Origin: Deltaproteobacteria bacterium
Lineage (GTDB): Bacteria; Desulfobacterota; Syntrophia; Syntrophales; UBA2210
Assembly: GCA_019313735.1 (NCBI GenBank)
Contig: JAFDAR010000130.1
Span: forward strand, 1 to 7,555
Direction of reading: 5' to 3'
Length of the DNA stretch: 7,555 nucleotides
Shown here: positions 6,385 through 7,555 of the stretch, in pieces
How the letters are laid out: each line of letters starts with the position of its first letter
Position numbering within the stretch: the stretch's first letter is position 1
Notes under the pieces: generated by a model
What the model was told of the DNA's origin: nothing
What the model saw: only the letters and a program-made list of their open reading frames with translations
The model's database searches: none
Program-made: the position numbers and the translations under genes

Positions 6385-7518
6385 CTATTTCAGTTCGACA
6401 TACTTGCCGTTCTGTACCTGATATATGGAGAAGCCGATTCCGGTAGCATCACCCTTGTTATCAAATTTAATCTTTCCAAGGGGTGTCTCAACATATTCGG
6501 TCTTCAAGGCCTTTGACACCGCGTCGTAATCGGTGGACCCGGCTTTTTCGATCGCGTTCAGAATGGCCTGTGTCGCGGCATACGCGTTGAGGAAAAACGC
6601 GCCCGGATCAGCGCCATATGCTTTTTTATGCGCTTCGATAGCGGCAATCGCCAGAGGATTCGAAGATGTATCTCTCGGGCCTGTGGCATAGACACCTTCC
6701 GCGTATTTGCCTGCAACCTTGATAAAGGTATCGTCTTTAACACCATCATCAGAAATAAAGGCCGTTTTCATCCTCTTTTTGCGCATCTGCATAACAATCT
6801 TTGACGCCTCGGGATGATAACCGCCAAATATCACGGCATCCGCTTTTGAACGTCTTATCTTCTGAACAACCGCTGAATAGTCGACAGCGCCAGGGGTGAC
6901 ACCTTCGTACAGTACCACTTCAGATCTGGGGTCTTTCTCGACAAAGCTCTTCGCGAACTCTGCCAGACCCTTGCCATAATCGCCCTTGTCATGCAGTACG
7001 GCAATCTTTTTGGCTTTCAAGACATCAAGCGCGTAATCCACCTCAAGCCGTGCCTGGGCATCATCCGAGGCAATAGTACGGTAAAAGTTGGGATAGTCAC
7101 CGCTCTGTGTCAAAGCCGGGTTTGTCGCGGATGGTGATACACAGATAATATTCTCATCTCTGTATATGCCGAGAGCGGCCTTGGTGGCGCCGCTGCATAT
7201 GTGTCCCATCACAATATCAACACCCTGAGAGAGCAACTTTGTAGCCGTGCTTGTGGCAACCTCCGGCTTGCATACATCATCTTCCACAAGAAGAACCACC
7301 TTCTTACCCAGGATTCCTCCTTTCGCATTGGCATCCGCGGCTACAAGTTCTGCGGCCTTTACTGAAGGTATGCCATAGGATGCGAGGTCTCCGCTGTGAG
7401 CGCCGGCGACACCCACTTTTATCGTATCATCGGCCGCGAACACGGCTCCCGGCATCATGGATACTGCAAATATCAAGACAATTGCAGCGACAAAAACTTT
7501 CCCTAAATAGTTTTTCAT
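6385..7518 (-). CDS. livJ: Periplasmic branched-chain amino acid-binding protein (LivJ-like)
   Basis: This is the substrate-binding protein of the Liv transporter, a type I periplasmic binding fold. It has 377 residues including a Sec signal peptide (K-N-Y-L-G-K, hydrophobic core 8-22, likely cleavage after VFA at 28). Alignment by eye to E. coli LivJ is continuous. The cysteine pair C83 and C108 matches the E. coli disulfide, and the ligand-loop residues in HICSGAT (106-112) and SPSATNPALT (128-137), the HDKGDYGKG (176-184) and FGGYHPE (231-237) motifs are all present. The E. coli ligand-binding Glu226 corresponds to D258 here, so ligand preference may differ. The ATG follows a perfect AAGGAGG. 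As first gene in the liv direction it is probably the most highly translated. Exact substrate (Leu, Ile, Val or another amino acid) cannot be read from sequence. Confidence 0.94.
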   Translation of the reverse strand: MKNYLGKVFVAAIVLIFAVSMMPGAVFAADDTIKVGVAGAHSGDLASYGIPSVKAAELVAADANAKGGILGKKVVLLVEDDVCKPEVATSTATKLLSQGVDIVMGHICSGATKAALGIYRDENIICVSPSATNPALTQSGDYPNFYRTIASDDAQARLEVDYALDVLKAKKIAVLHDKGDYGKGLAEFAKSFVEKDPRSEVVLYEGVTPGAVDYSAVVQKIRRSKADAVIFGGYHPEASKIVMQMRKKRMKTAFISDDGVKDDTFIKVAGKYAEGVYATGPRDTSSNPLAIAAIEAHKKAYGADPGAFFLNAYAATQAILNAIEKAGSTDYDAVSKALKTEYVETPLGKIKFDNKGDATGIGFSIYQVQNGKYVELK

Positions 7519-7529
7519 AATTCCAACAT

Positions 7530-7536
7530 CCTCCTT
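7530..7536 (-). promoter_or_regulatory. Ribosome binding site of livJ
   Basis: AAGGAGG on the minus strand is a full match to the anti-Shine-Dalgarno core and lies 11 bases before the livJ ATG, slightly further than usual. No other liv gene has such a strong site, fitting high production of the binding protein. Sequence upstream is AT-rich, but too little remains in the window to call a promoter. Confidence 0.75.
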
Positions 7537-7555
7537 ATTATTTTATAATTACAAG

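Overview
The window is a piece of a bacterial chromosome, most likely from a Gram-negative (diderm) organism: it carries a branched-chain amino acid ABC uptake locus whose binding protein has a Sec signal peptide. The gene order livJ-livH-livM-livG-livF, the long-N-terminus type of LivM and the neighbouring era-der pair look like Desulfobacterota (former Deltaproteobacteria). That assignment rests on remembered gene order and protein style only and is tentative.

Layout, left to right. Positions 1-119 are AT-rich with no firm gene, though one minus-strand frame stays open to the left edge. Positions 120-352 look like the 5' end of a group II intron on the minus strand, without its reverse transcriptase or catalytic 3' domains in view. 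A 90-base gap leads to era (443-1333, TTG start) and der (1343-2662), two GTPases of ribosome assembly transcribed rightward as a pair. A 79-base convergent gap holds five tandem 7-base repeats. The rest, 2742-7518, is transcribed leftward and encodes the transporter in the order livJ (periplasmic binding protein), livH and livM (permeases), livG and livF (ATPases). A strong hairpin lies between livJ and livH.

How the genes work together: LivJ would capture leucine, isoleucine, valine or a related amino acid in the periplasm and deliver it to the LivH-LivM channel, driven by the LivG-LivF ATPase pair. Era and Der act on the 30S and 50S ribosomal subunits and are functionally unrelated to the transporter.

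The most notable observation is that livG appears damaged. Its reading frame stops right after the H-loop, yet the family's usual C-terminal tail is still encoded just downstream in another frame, overlapping the livF start as in an intact operon. About 26 residues' worth of sequence seems to be missing. The usual LivG N-terminus is likewise present without a start codon, and the end of livM runs out of frame across it. No undescribed system is evident; the window is mostly ordinary housekeeping and transport genes with these local irregularities.
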